Assembly: GCA_963803065.1 (NCBI GenBank)
Contig: CAWDKW010000014.1
Span: 254,460-318,459 of the forward strand
Length of the DNA stretch: 64,000 nt
Reading direction: 5' to 3'
From: DASXMT01 sp963803065
GTDB lineage: Bacteria > Actinomycetota > Acidimicrobiia > Acidimicrobiales > RAAP-2
Under the pieces are notes generated by a model that was not told where the DNA came from, made no database searches, and saw nothing but the letters and a program-made list of their open reading frames with translations. Positions 8,199 through 15,883 of this stretch are shown piece after piece (the first letter of the stretch is position 1; each line of letters starts with the position of its first letter). The translations under genes and the position numbers were made by a program.

Positions 8199-10959
8199 CG
8201 GGGACCGCCCCGAACCACGAGCGGCACCGCCGGCGACTCGGCTCGACCTATCGGCTGCAGCTCAGCGGGCTGGGGTTCGCCCGGGCCGCCCGGCTCGTGC
8301 CCTACCTGGACGCCCTCGGGGTCGAGACCCTCTACGTCTCGCCCGTGACCATGGCCGTCCCAGGGAGCACCCACGGGTACGACGTGGTCGACCCGACACG
8401 CCTCGACCCGGCGCTCGGCTCGGCCGACGAGCTCGACGCCCTCCTGGCCGCCCTGGCCGGGCGGGACATGAGGCTGCTGATCGACGTAGTGCCCAACCAC
8501 ATGGCCGCGGCGGCGGCCAATCCCTGGTGGTGGGATGTGCTGGCGCGGGGGAGGGGCTCGCCGTTCGCCCCCTACTTCGACATCGACTGGACGAAGCACG
8601 AGGGGCGGGTCCTGCTCCCCGTCCTCGGCCGCTCCCTGGCTGCGGTCATCGCCGACGGCGAGCTCTCGGTGGCGTTCGAGGCGGGGGTGGCCGTACTGTC
8701 CTACTACCACCATCGGTTCCCGATCGGTCCCGGTACCCCCGTCCGGTTGGTTCGCTCGCTCCTCAGCGTGAGGCCTGAGCCCTCCCCCGAAGGCATCCTC
8801 GCCGAAGGCACCTCCGCCGACGAAAGCAGCGAGGACGACAGCAGCGCCGACGACGGCAGCGCCGACGACTGCTACGCCGACGACTGCTACGCCGACGACT
8901 GCTACGCCGACGACTGCTACGCCGACGACATGAGCCGAGCTGCTCGGCCACCAGCATTACCGACTGGCCTCCTGGCGCCTCGGCCGCCACGAGGGGAACT
9001 ATCGGCGATTCTTCGACGTGGACGGACTGGTCGGTGTCCGGGTCGAGGACCCGGCGGTGTACGAGGCAACCCACGCGCTGCTCCTCCGGCTGGCCGACGA
9101 CGACCGTGTCGCCGGGCTGAGGGTCGACCACGTCGACGGTCTGGCCGACCCGACCCGCTACCTTGCCCAGCTCGGCCACGACCTCGATCGGGGTGAGCGG
9201 TCCGGACCGGTGCTCCTGGTCGAGAAGATCCTGGCCCGGGACGAGAGCCTTCCGTCCCTCTGGACGGTCGACGGCACCACCGGGTACGAGTTCGTCGACC
9301 TGGTCGGCTCGCTCCTGGTCGACGGGGACGGTGCCGAGGCCATCGCCAAGCTGGCGGCCGACTGGGCGCGTGACGATCGTCCTTTCGACCAATTGGTCAC
9401 CGCCTCGAAGCGGTTCGTCCAGGCGTCGCTCTTCCCGGGTCAGGTGGCACGCCTCACCGACCTGGTCGCTTGGCGCCTGTCCCGGCCGCCGGGCGGTCAC
9501 GACCTGGCTCGGCCCGACCTGTCCCGAGCCTTGGTCGAGCTGGCCGCCCAGCTCGGCGTCTACCGCACCTACGTGGATGCCACCGGCGCCACCGGCGAGG
9601 ACCGGCGCCGGCTACAGCAGGCCGCCATCGGGGCCCGGCCCAATCTGGATGCGGACGGGCAGCGGGCCATGGACTTGATTCTCCCGCTGCTGGGCGCCGA
9701 CGAGCCCGCCGACCCCGCTCGGGCTGCCGTCGGCTCCTCCGACCCCGGTCGGGCTGCCGTCGAGCCCGGCGACCTCGAGCTGGTCCAGCGATGGCAGCAG
9801 CACACCGGCGCGGTGACGGCGAAGGGCGTGGAGGACACCGCTCTCTACCGCTCGGGAGCCCTGGCCGCCCTGACCGAGGTGGGCACCGATCCCGGCCGGC
9901 CGCCAGTGACCGTGGATCGGTTCCACCAGGCGATGGGCCGGCGTCGCCGCACCACCCGCCACTCGCTCTCGGCCACCTCTACGCACGACACCAAGCAGAG
10001 CGAGGACGTCAGATCCCGCCTGGCCGTGTTGTCCGAGCTCCCCGCGACCTGGGAGGAGCACGTGTCCCGATGGCACGGATGGCACCGGTCGCCGGCGGGC
10101 GCTCCCGACCCGCCAGACGAGCTCTTCGCCTACCAGACCATCGTGGGCGCATGGCCGCTCGATCCCGATGATCGGAGGGGCTTCAGCCGGCGGGTCCAGG
10201 ACTACATGGTCAAGGCCCTGCGGGAGGCCAAGGTCCGGACCAGCTGGCTCCGGCCCGACGACGACTACGAGCGCGTGGTGCGGGCCTTCATCCGCCGGAT
10301 CCTGTCTCCTTCCAACCGCCGCTTCCACGCCGACCTCGGTCGGCTGCTCGACATGGTGGGGCCGGCCGGGGCGGTGAACGCACTGGCGATGACCGTACTC
10401 AAGTGCACCGTCCCCGGCGTTCCCGACGTGTACCAGGGAACCGAGCTCTGGTCCCACTCGTTGGTGGACCCGGACAACCGGCGCCCGGTCGACTTCGAGC
10501 GGCGGGCTCGGATGGTCGACGCGTTGGACCGGGCGACCGACGGCGAAGTCGTCGACGGCTCGGTTCCTTGCCTCCTGGCCCGACGGGCGATTGAAGCTGA
10601 TGGTGACCCAGCGGCTGCTCCGGTTGCGGCGGAGCCGTCCCAACCTGTTCGATCGCGGGTCCTACCTGCCGCTCGAGGTCGAAGGTCCCCGCCACCGCCA
10701 TGTAGTGGCCTTTGCCCGACATCGGCGTTCGGACTGGGCCGTGATCGTCGTCCCGCGGCTTCCCCTGAGCCTGGCCGGAGCCGGCCGTATGCCGGTCGGT
10801 CCCGCGCTGTGGCGCGGCACATCGGTGGCTCTGCCCGGGGGCGCGCCCAGCCAGTTGATCGACGTGCTCACCGGTTCGAACCTGTCGCCCCGCGGAGCGC
10901 GCTTGCCGGTCGGCGAGATGCTCGCCACTCTGCCCTGGTCCGTTTCGGTCGGCCCCTGA
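8195..10959 (+). pseudogene. treY: maltooligosyl-trehalose synthase, broken by two frameshifts
   Basis: TreY turns the reducing end of maltodextrin into a trehalosyl unit. All family blocks are present but in three frames. Frame one (GTG 8195 to about 8930) has GSTYRLQLS and DVVPNHMAAAAANPWWW. The frame from about 8934 to 10560 has HQHYRLASWRLG, NYRRFFDVDGL, GLRVDHVDGLADP (nucleophile), LLVEKIL (acid/base), STHDTKQSEDVR and VPGVPDVYQGTELW. The frame from about 10561 to 10959 has RFLASWPDGRLKLMVTQRLL and the C-terminus. Both shifts need one base skipped, so each is one extra base or two missing. The first lies beside a 15-bp repeat array. No catalytic block is lost, so this may be an error in the sequence or a recently inactivated gene. 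Confidence 0.88.
8789..8923 (+). repeat. nine 15-bp tandem units in treY coding a pentapeptide repeat
   Basis: In the first treY frame the units read EGILA, EGTSA, DESSE, DDSSA, DDGSA and then DDCYA four times; the last four are identical at DNA level. The 15-bp period keeps the reading frame. The units become more uniform from left to right, as in an array growing at one end. It sits in the loop between the GH13 region I block and the HQHYRLA block of TreY. The frame breaks just after the last unit. Confidence 0.9.
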
Positions 10960-11088
10960 CTGACGGGGACCACCCGCCAGGGCCCCGGACCCGACGCCAG
11001 GCCACCGGCGCGGCCCGATGGCGGTCCTACAGTGGGCCAACCGCCACCCGCTTCATGTTGACCAGGCCCGATCCGTCCCATGCCCATC

Positions 11089-11095
11089 AAGGAGG
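11089..11095 (+). promoter_or_regulatory. Shine-Dalgarno that fixes the gad start
   Basis: AAGGAGG lies five bases before ATG 11101, and overlaps nothing useful for the in-frame ATG at 11080, which it follows. This argues for 11101 as the start of glutamate decarboxylase. Confidence 0.75.
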
Positions 11096-11100
11096 CCGAT

Positions 11101-12495
11101 ATGGCCGTTCACCGCAGCGAGTCAGTGAAGGACGAATCCACCGCCGACTCGGCCATCGATCCGATGTTCGCCCGGGCCAGCGAGCAGGGACTGGTGGCCA
11201 CCACCTCCATGCCTCCCGCCGCCATGCGGGCCGACACCGCGCTCCAACTTGTCCGCGACGAGCTCCTGCTCGACGGCTTGTCCCGGCTCAACCTGGCTAC
11301 CTTCGTCACGACCTGGATGGAGCCCGAGGCCAAGGAGCTGATGGCCGACACCTTTGACAAGAACATGATCGACAAGGACGAGTACCCCCAGACGGCCGAG
11401 CTCGAGCGCCGGTGCGTGAACATGATCAGCGCCCTGTGGAACGCCGACGGACGAGGCGGCGCCACCGGGACGTCGACGACGGGGTCGAGCGAGGCGTCGA
11501 TGCTCGGCGGCATGGCTCTCAAGTGGCGCTGGCGACAGCGCAGGGAGCAGGCCGGGAAGCCAGCCGACAAGCCCAACATGGTGATGGGGGCCAACGTCCA
11601 GGTGTGCTGGGAGAAGTTCTGCCGGTACTGGGAGGTCGAGCCCCGCTTGGTACCCCTCGAGGGGGACCGCTTCCATCTGACCGGTGACGAGGCGGCCGCC
11701 CACTGTGACGAGAACACCATCGGTGTGGTGGCCATACTCGGCTCCACCTTCGACGGGAGCTATGAGCCGATAGCGGACATCTGCGGCGCCCTCGATCGGC
11801 TCGGGGAGGAATCGGGACTCGATGTACCCGTCCACGTCGACGCGGCCTCGGGCGGATTCATCGCCCCGTTCCTCGATACCGACCTGGAGTGGGACTTCCG
11901 GCTCCCGCGGGTGCAATCGATCAACGCCTCGGGGCACAAGTACGGTCTGGTCTATCCGGGCGTCGGTTGGGTGGTGTGGCGTGACGCCGAGGCCCTCCCC
12001 GAAGACCTGGTCTTCCGGGTCAATTATCTCGGCGGGGACATGCCGACGTTCGCCCTCAATTTCTCCCGACCGGGCAATCAGGTGGTGGCCCAGTACTACA
12101 ACTTCCTTCGTCTGGGGTTCGAGGGCTATCGCAGCATCCAGCAGGCCTGCCGGAACGTGGCCACCCGCTTGGCCGGCGACGTGGGGGAACTCGGCCCCTT
12201 CTGGCTCCTGAGCGACGGTAGCGAGCTACCGGTCTTCTCCTTCGCACTCAACGACGACATCTCGGGCTTCGACGTGTTCCACGTCTCGAAGGAGCTTCGC
12301 AACAAGGGATGGTTGGTCCCGGCCTATACGTTCCCGGAGAACCGGCAGGACCTCAGCGTGCTGCGGGTGGTGGTCCGCAACGGGTTCAGTCATAGCCTGG
12401 GTGACCACTTTCTCTCCGACCTGTCCGAAGCGGTCACCTACCTGTCGTCGTTGAGGGCGCCGCTGCCGCCGGCGCCTACCGGCTACCACCACTGA
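11101..12495 (+). CDS. gadB: glutamate decarboxylase (PLP-dependent)
   Basis: Converts L-glutamate to GABA and CO2, consuming a proton. With the start at 11101 the protein has 464 residues, close to the 466 of E. coli GadB. The PLP-binding lysine is K280 in SINASGHKYGLVYPG. Other family blocks are GTSTTGSSEASMLGGMALKWRW (substrate/PLP region) and VHVDAASGGFIAPF (PLP Asp). It follows the broken treY by about 140 bp and has its own strong ribosome-binding site, so it is likely a separate unit. No glutamate/GABA antiporter is visible nearby, which argues for GABA-shunt metabolism rather than the classical gad acid-resistance pair. Confidence 0.95.
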   Translation: MAVHRSESVKDESTADSAIDPMFARASEQGLVATTSMPPAAMRADTALQLVRDELLLDGLSRLNLATFVTTWMEPEAKELMADTFDKNMIDKDEYPQTAELERRCVNMISALWNADGRGGATGTSTTGSSEASMLGGMALKWRWRQRREQAGKPADKPNMVMGANVQVCWEKFCRYWEVEPRLVPLEGDRFHLTGDEAAAHCDENTIGVVAILGSTFDGSYEPIADICGALDRLGEESGLDVPVHVDAASGGFIAPFLDTDLEWDFRLPRVQSINASGHKYGLVYPGVGWVVWRDAEALPEDLVFRVNYLGGDMPTFALNFSRPGNQVVAQYYNFLRLGFEGYRSIQQACRNVATRLAGDVGELGPFWLLSDGSELPVFSFALNDDISGFDVFHVSKELRNKGWLVPAYTFPENRQDLSVLRVVVRNGFSHSLGDHFLSDLSEAVTYLSSLRAPLPPAPTGYHH

Positions 12496-12633
12496 GCCGG
12501 CGCTCGGCCACAGCGCGAGTGTGTGCGAGGTCTGCTCGGCGACGGCGCGGGGTGGCGTGGGTGCGAGCCAGGCCGTCAGGCCGGCGGGGGTGTGACTCGT
12601 GGCCCACACGGGTAGGTAGGGGGTACCACGACA

Positions 12634-12667
12634 AGAGTCAACCGATAGGCAGAGTCAACCGATAGGC
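12634..12667 (+). repeat. 17-bp direct repeat, two copies in tandem
   Basis: AGAGTCAACCGATAGGC occurs twice head to tail, 20 bp before the start of the small acidic gene. It could be a duplicated regulator-binding site in that gene's leader or a simple replication slip. Confidence 0.85.
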
Positions 12668-12687
12668 AGTGCCGAAGAAGGAGAGCC

Positions 12688-12873
12688 GTGGCCGACGGAC
12701 CGAGGGATCAAGTCGACAGGGATATGCAGGACCACCAATTCGGAATGGCCGCGGCTGAGGACCAGGAGTTGGCCGACGAGCTCGAGGACGAGGGAGCGGC
12801 CGCCGACGAGCTGCCCGATCCGCCGGCCGACCCTCCCCGGGCGGCGGACAAGGCCACCCCCGTCGACGACTGA
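12688..12873 (+). CDS. small acidic hypothetical protein
   Basis: A 61-residue protein starting with GTG after AAGGAG at good spacing, which supports real translation. It has no recognised domain. The composition is strongly acidic and Ala/Pro-rich (QELADELEDEGAAADELPD), with no cysteines or membrane segment, so probably a soluble disordered protein. A tandem 17-bp repeat lies just upstream, and the convergent csoR gene ends 20 bp downstream. Confidence 0.6.
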   Translation: MADGPRDQVDRDMQDHQFGMAAAEDQELADELEDEGAAADELPDPPADPPRAADKATPVDD

Positions 12874-12892
12874 GGGTCCGCCGCTCGCCCAA

Positions 12893-13174
12893 TCAGGAAC
12901 GAACCAGGCGGGCGATGGCCTCGGTTGCCTCGGTGATCTTCTCCTGTGCTGCCGGCCCGCCGGCCTCGATGGCTTCGCTCACACAGGACCCCAGGTGGTC
13001 GCCCATCAACTCCAGGGCCACGGCCTGGAGGGCCTTGGTGACCGCCGAGACCTGGGTGAGGACGTCGATGCAGTAGCGGTCGTCCTCGATCATCTGCTGA
13101 ATCCCGCGAACCTGGCCCTCGATGCGCCGCAGGCGCTTGGTCACCTGGTCCTTGTGACCCGTGTATCCCGGCAT
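12893..13174 (-). CDS. csoR: CsoR-family metal-sensing repressor
   Basis: A 93-residue all-helical DNA-binding repressor of the CsoR/RcnR/FrmR family. The start is set at ATG 13174 (MPGYTGHKDQ); the frame is open further upstream, but that would run through the operator. It has the Cu(I) ligand set C35 (RYCIDVLTQ), H60 and C64 (DHLGSC), matching Cys36/His61/Cys65 of M. tuberculosis CsoR, with the typical KRLRRIEGQVRGIQQMIEDD first helix. It is divergent from the permease gene at 13261, with a palindromic operator between. Expected behaviour (known for the family): apo-protein represses, Cu(I) releases. Copper rather than another thiophilic signal is an inference from the ligands. Confidence 0.92.
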   Translation of the reverse strand: MPGYTGHKDQVTKRLRRIEGQVRGIQQMIEDDRYCIDVLTQVSAVTKALQAVALELMGDHLGSCVSEAIEAGGPAAQEKITEATEAIARLVRS

Positions 13175-13193
13175 CCGATCCTCCTCGTCCTGA

Positions 13194-13208
13194 TACCCCT
13201 CGAGGGTA
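13194..13208. promoter_or_regulatory. CsoR-type operator palindrome
   Basis: TACCCCTCGAGGGTA is a near-perfect inverted repeat (TACCC / GGGTA arms) of the G/C-tract kind bound by CsoR proteins. It lies 20 bp upstream of csoR and about 50 bp upstream of the divergent permease, so it could control both. Confidence 0.75.
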
Positions 13209-13260
13209 CACTCCCCGGGATGGTGACAACGCCAACACCGCCAGGTGAAGAGCGGGCAGC

Positions 13261-14427
13261 GTGACGGTGCTCCACGCAATCGGCCACGCCCTGTCGGTGA
13301 CCGGCGCCATGGCCTGGCAGATTGCCTGGTCCCTCATCCTGGGTTTCACCCTCTCGGCCATCGTGCAGGCGTTGGTGCGCAGGCGAACGGTGGAGCGGCT
13401 CCTCGGCAGTGACACACCCAAGGCTCTGGCATCGGCGACCGCGCTGGGCATGGCCAGCTCCTCGTGCTCCTACGCCGCGGTGGCCCTGGCCCGGGGGCTG
13501 TTCCGGAAAGGGGCCGACTTCACCGCAGCCATGGTCTTCGAGATCGCCTCGACCAACCTGGTCGTCGAGTTGGGCATCATCATGGCGCTCTTGCTCGGGT
13601 GGCAGTTCACCGCGGCGGAGTTCGTCGGCGGCCCGATCATGATCGTCCTCATCGCGGTGATCTTCCGGCTGGCGCTGCGCCAACGACTCGTAGCTGAGGC
13701 CAGGGTCCAGGCCGACCGCGGCCTGGCCGGGTCCATGGAAGGGCACGCGGCCATGGACATGAGCATCCAGGCCACGGGCAGCCTGTGGCGCCGGCTCTCG
13801 TCTGGCGAAGGACGGACGGCCGTGGCCCACGTCTTCGTGATGGAGTGGGCCGCGGTGGTGCGGGACATCGTCATCGGCCTTCTGCTGGCCGGGGCTCTCG
13901 GCGCGTGGGTGCCCGACAGCTTCTGGCGCCACCTCTTCCTTACCGGTCACCCGGTGCTGTCCAAGGTCTGGGGCCCGCTCATCGGCCCGGTCATCTCGAT
14001 CCTGGCCTTCGTCTGCTCGATCGGGAACGTCCCCCTCGCCGCCGTGCTGTGGAACGGTGGGATCAGCTTCGGCGGGGTCATCAGCTTCATCTTCGCCGAC
14101 CTGATCATCCTGCCCATTCTGGTCATCTACCGGAAGTACTACGGGACGAAGATGATGCTCTTCATCCTCGCCTCCTTCTACCTCACCATGGTGCTGGCCG
14201 GCTATGCCGTCGAGCTGATCTTCGGGGGCGCCGGGATCATCCCTGCCACCCGCAACGCCAGCGTGCTCACTGCCACCGTCAGCTGGAACTACACCACCTA
14301 CCTGAACATCGTCTTCTTCGCGCTGGCCATTGCCCTGGTCTGGCGCTTCTTCCGTACCGGAGGGGCCACGATGCTGAAGATGATGGGTGGGGCACCGGCG
14401 AGGGCGACGGCGGAGGCAGGCGGTTGA
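13261..14427 (+). CDS. ArsP_1/DUF318-type permease
   Basis: A 388-residue membrane protein with about eight to ten hydrophobic segments and a central polar loop (about residues 145-185). It carries SSCSYAAVALARGLFRKGADF near residue 62, the cysteine-containing signature of the YraQ/ArsP-type permease family, and a second family block FVCSIGNVPLAAVLWNGG in the C-terminal half. Family members include organoarsenical exporters, but most are uncharacterised. Start is GTG 13261; its ribosome-binding site is weak. The shared CsoR operator suggests it exports or handles the metal or thiol species sensed by CsoR. The substrate is unknown. Confidence 0.82.
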   Translation: MTVLHAIGHALSVTGAMAWQIAWSLILGFTLSAIVQALVRRRTVERLLGSDTPKALASATALGMASSSCSYAAVALARGLFRKGADFTAAMVFEIASTNLVVELGIIMALLLGWQFTAAEFVGGPIMIVLIAVIFRLALRQRLVAEARVQADRGLAGSMEGHAAMDMSIQATGSLWRRLSSGEGRTAVAHVFVMEWAAVVRDIVIGLLLAGALGAWVPDSFWRHLFLTGHPVLSKVWGPLIGPVISILAFVCSIGNVPLAAVLWNGGISFGGVISFIFADLIILPILVIYRKYYGTKMMLFILASFYLTMVLAGYAVELIFGGAGIIPATRNASVLTATVSWNYTTYLNIVFFALAIALVWRFFRTGGATMLKMMGGAPARATAEAGG

Positions 14428-14479
14428 GCTCGGGCCCGACGAGTAGGGCCTGGCCGACCAGGGTACGCTGTCGGGCGCG

Positions 14480-15883
14480 ATGAGCGACCCGCCTGCATTC
14501 GACCCGGGATCGGTCGACACCTTCCGGATCACCGACTGGGACTACGACCGGGCTACCCGCCTGATCACCCTCCGCTATGCCTTCGACGACCGGGAGCACT
14601 TCGCCGAGACGGTCGAGTTCGTGACCGAGCCGTCGACGGCCGAAGACCGATTCGATACCGAGGGATTCGGCCGAGCGGTCGACCACCTCCACATCGCCGC
14701 CGGAGTCAGCTACTTCAAGGCGGCCGCCCCGGCCACCGTGAGCATCGAGCAGGCCGCGCTCACCCCGGCCGAGCAGGAATTCCACCGGCTCCTCTATGAC
14801 GACGGCCTTCGGGAGTTCGCCGTCAACAACGGGCGGCCCGTGCCCGTCGACGTGCACCTCAGCGCAGGGACGGCCACCGGTGCGCCGCCGGCGGTCGTCG
14901 CCCCGACCCGGCCGAGGGACGACGGGGGTTCGTCCGTGCTGGTCCCGATCGGTGGAGGCAAGGACTCGATGGTCCTCATCGAGGCGCTGCGCCCCCTTCG
15001 CCCCCGCCTGTTCGCTGTCAATCCCCATCCGTTGGTCAGGGAGCTGGCCGGCCTGGCCGGGCTGCAGCTCATCGAGGTACGCCGACGCCTGTCCCCACAT
15101 CTGTTGGAGCTGAACCGGCGCGGGGCGCTCAACGGCCATGTGCCCATCACGGCCATCGTCTCGCTGATCGCCGTGGCCGGGAGCTACCTCTACGGCTACG
15201 ACACCATCGCCATGGCCATCGAGCGCTCGGCCAGCGAGGAGACGTCCATGGTGGGCGGGGTGGCCGTCAACCACCAGTTCTCCAAGAGCTACCCCTTCGA
15301 GACGGCGCTGCGCCGGCTGGTGGCCGCCAGCATCGAACCCAACCTGACCTACGGCTCGGCCCTTCGGCCCTATTCGGAGCTGGCCATCTCGCGGTCGTTC
15401 GCCGGGTTGACCGAGTACCACGGCGCGTTCTGCAGCTGCAATACCGCTTTCCGACGCGAGGCCGCCGCCACCGACCGGTGGTGCGGGAACTGCCCGAAGT
15501 GCCGGTTCGTCGGCCTGATGCTGGCGCCGTACCTGGATCGCTCGGCGCTGACCGCCATCATCGGGCGGGACATGTTCGCCGATGCCGCCCAGATCGACGG
15601 CTTTCGCTCCCTGATGAGCAGCAACGACAAGCCGTTCGAGTGCGTGGGGGAGCGACGGGAGTCGGCCGTGGCCCTCCGGCTGCTCGGCCGACGGCCCGAG
15701 TGGGCGAGCTCCCCGGTTGTGGCCGCGCTGGCCCCGACCGCCGAGGCGCTGGTCTCCGACCGCGACGTCGAAGAGCTCATGGCTCCGGACCCGACGCTGC
15801 GCTTTGGCAATGGCGACATCGAGGGATTGGTCGCCCGTCTCGTCGGGCCACCGGTGCATCCGGCGGTCCCGAGCGCCCCGTGA
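14480..15883 (+). CDS. murL: MurL: UDP-MurNAc-L-Ala-L-Glu epimerase
   Basis: A 467-residue protein of the MurL type: ATP-dependent epimerisation of the terminal L-Glu of UDP-MurNAc-L-Ala-L-Glu to D-Glu in peptidoglycan precursor synthesis. It has a PP-loop-like motif LVPIGGGKDSMVL (GGGKDS at 158-163), fitting adenylation chemistry, and a cysteine cluster (C318, C320, C335, C338, C341 in FCSCN and WCGNCPKC) that could bind zinc. The decisive context is the next gene, a MurD-type ligase overlapping by GTGA, as in the MurD2/MurL pair described in Xanthomonas oryzae and seen in some actinobacteria. There is no obvious Shine-Dalgarno; TACGCT about 10 bases before ATG could allow a leaderless transcript. 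Confidence 0.88.
   Translation: MSDPPAFDPGSVDTFRITDWDYDRATRLITLRYAFDDREHFAETVEFVTEPSTAEDRFDTEGFGRAVDHLHIAAGVSYFKAAAPATVSIEQAALTPAEQEFHRLLYDDGLREFAVNNGRPVPVDVHLSAGTATGAPPAVVAPTRPRDDGGSSVLVPIGGGKDSMVLIEALRPLRPRLFAVNPHPLVRELAGLAGLQLIEVRRRLSPHLLELNRRGALNGHVPITAIVSLIAVAGSYLYGYDTIAMAIERSASEETSMVGGVAVNHQFSKSYPFETALRRLVAASIEPNLTYGSALRPYSELAISRSFAGLTEYHGAFCSCNTAFRREAAATDRWCGNCPKCRFVGLMLAPYLDRSALTAIIGRDMFADAAQIDGFRSLMSSNDKPFECVGERRESAVALRLLGRRPEWASSPVVAALAPTAEALVSDRDVEELMAPDPTLRFGNGDIEGLVARLVGPPVHPAVPSAP

Noticed and set aside
8837..8926. Regular repeats in treY resembling a CRISPR array
   Set aside because: The units are contiguous 15-bp tandem copies with no spacers, lie within a coding frame, and have no cas genes nearby.
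13175..13279. N-terminal extension of CsoR to 128 residues
   Set aside because: It would place the operator and divergent promoter inside the coding region, and the extension has no similarity to CsoR proteins.
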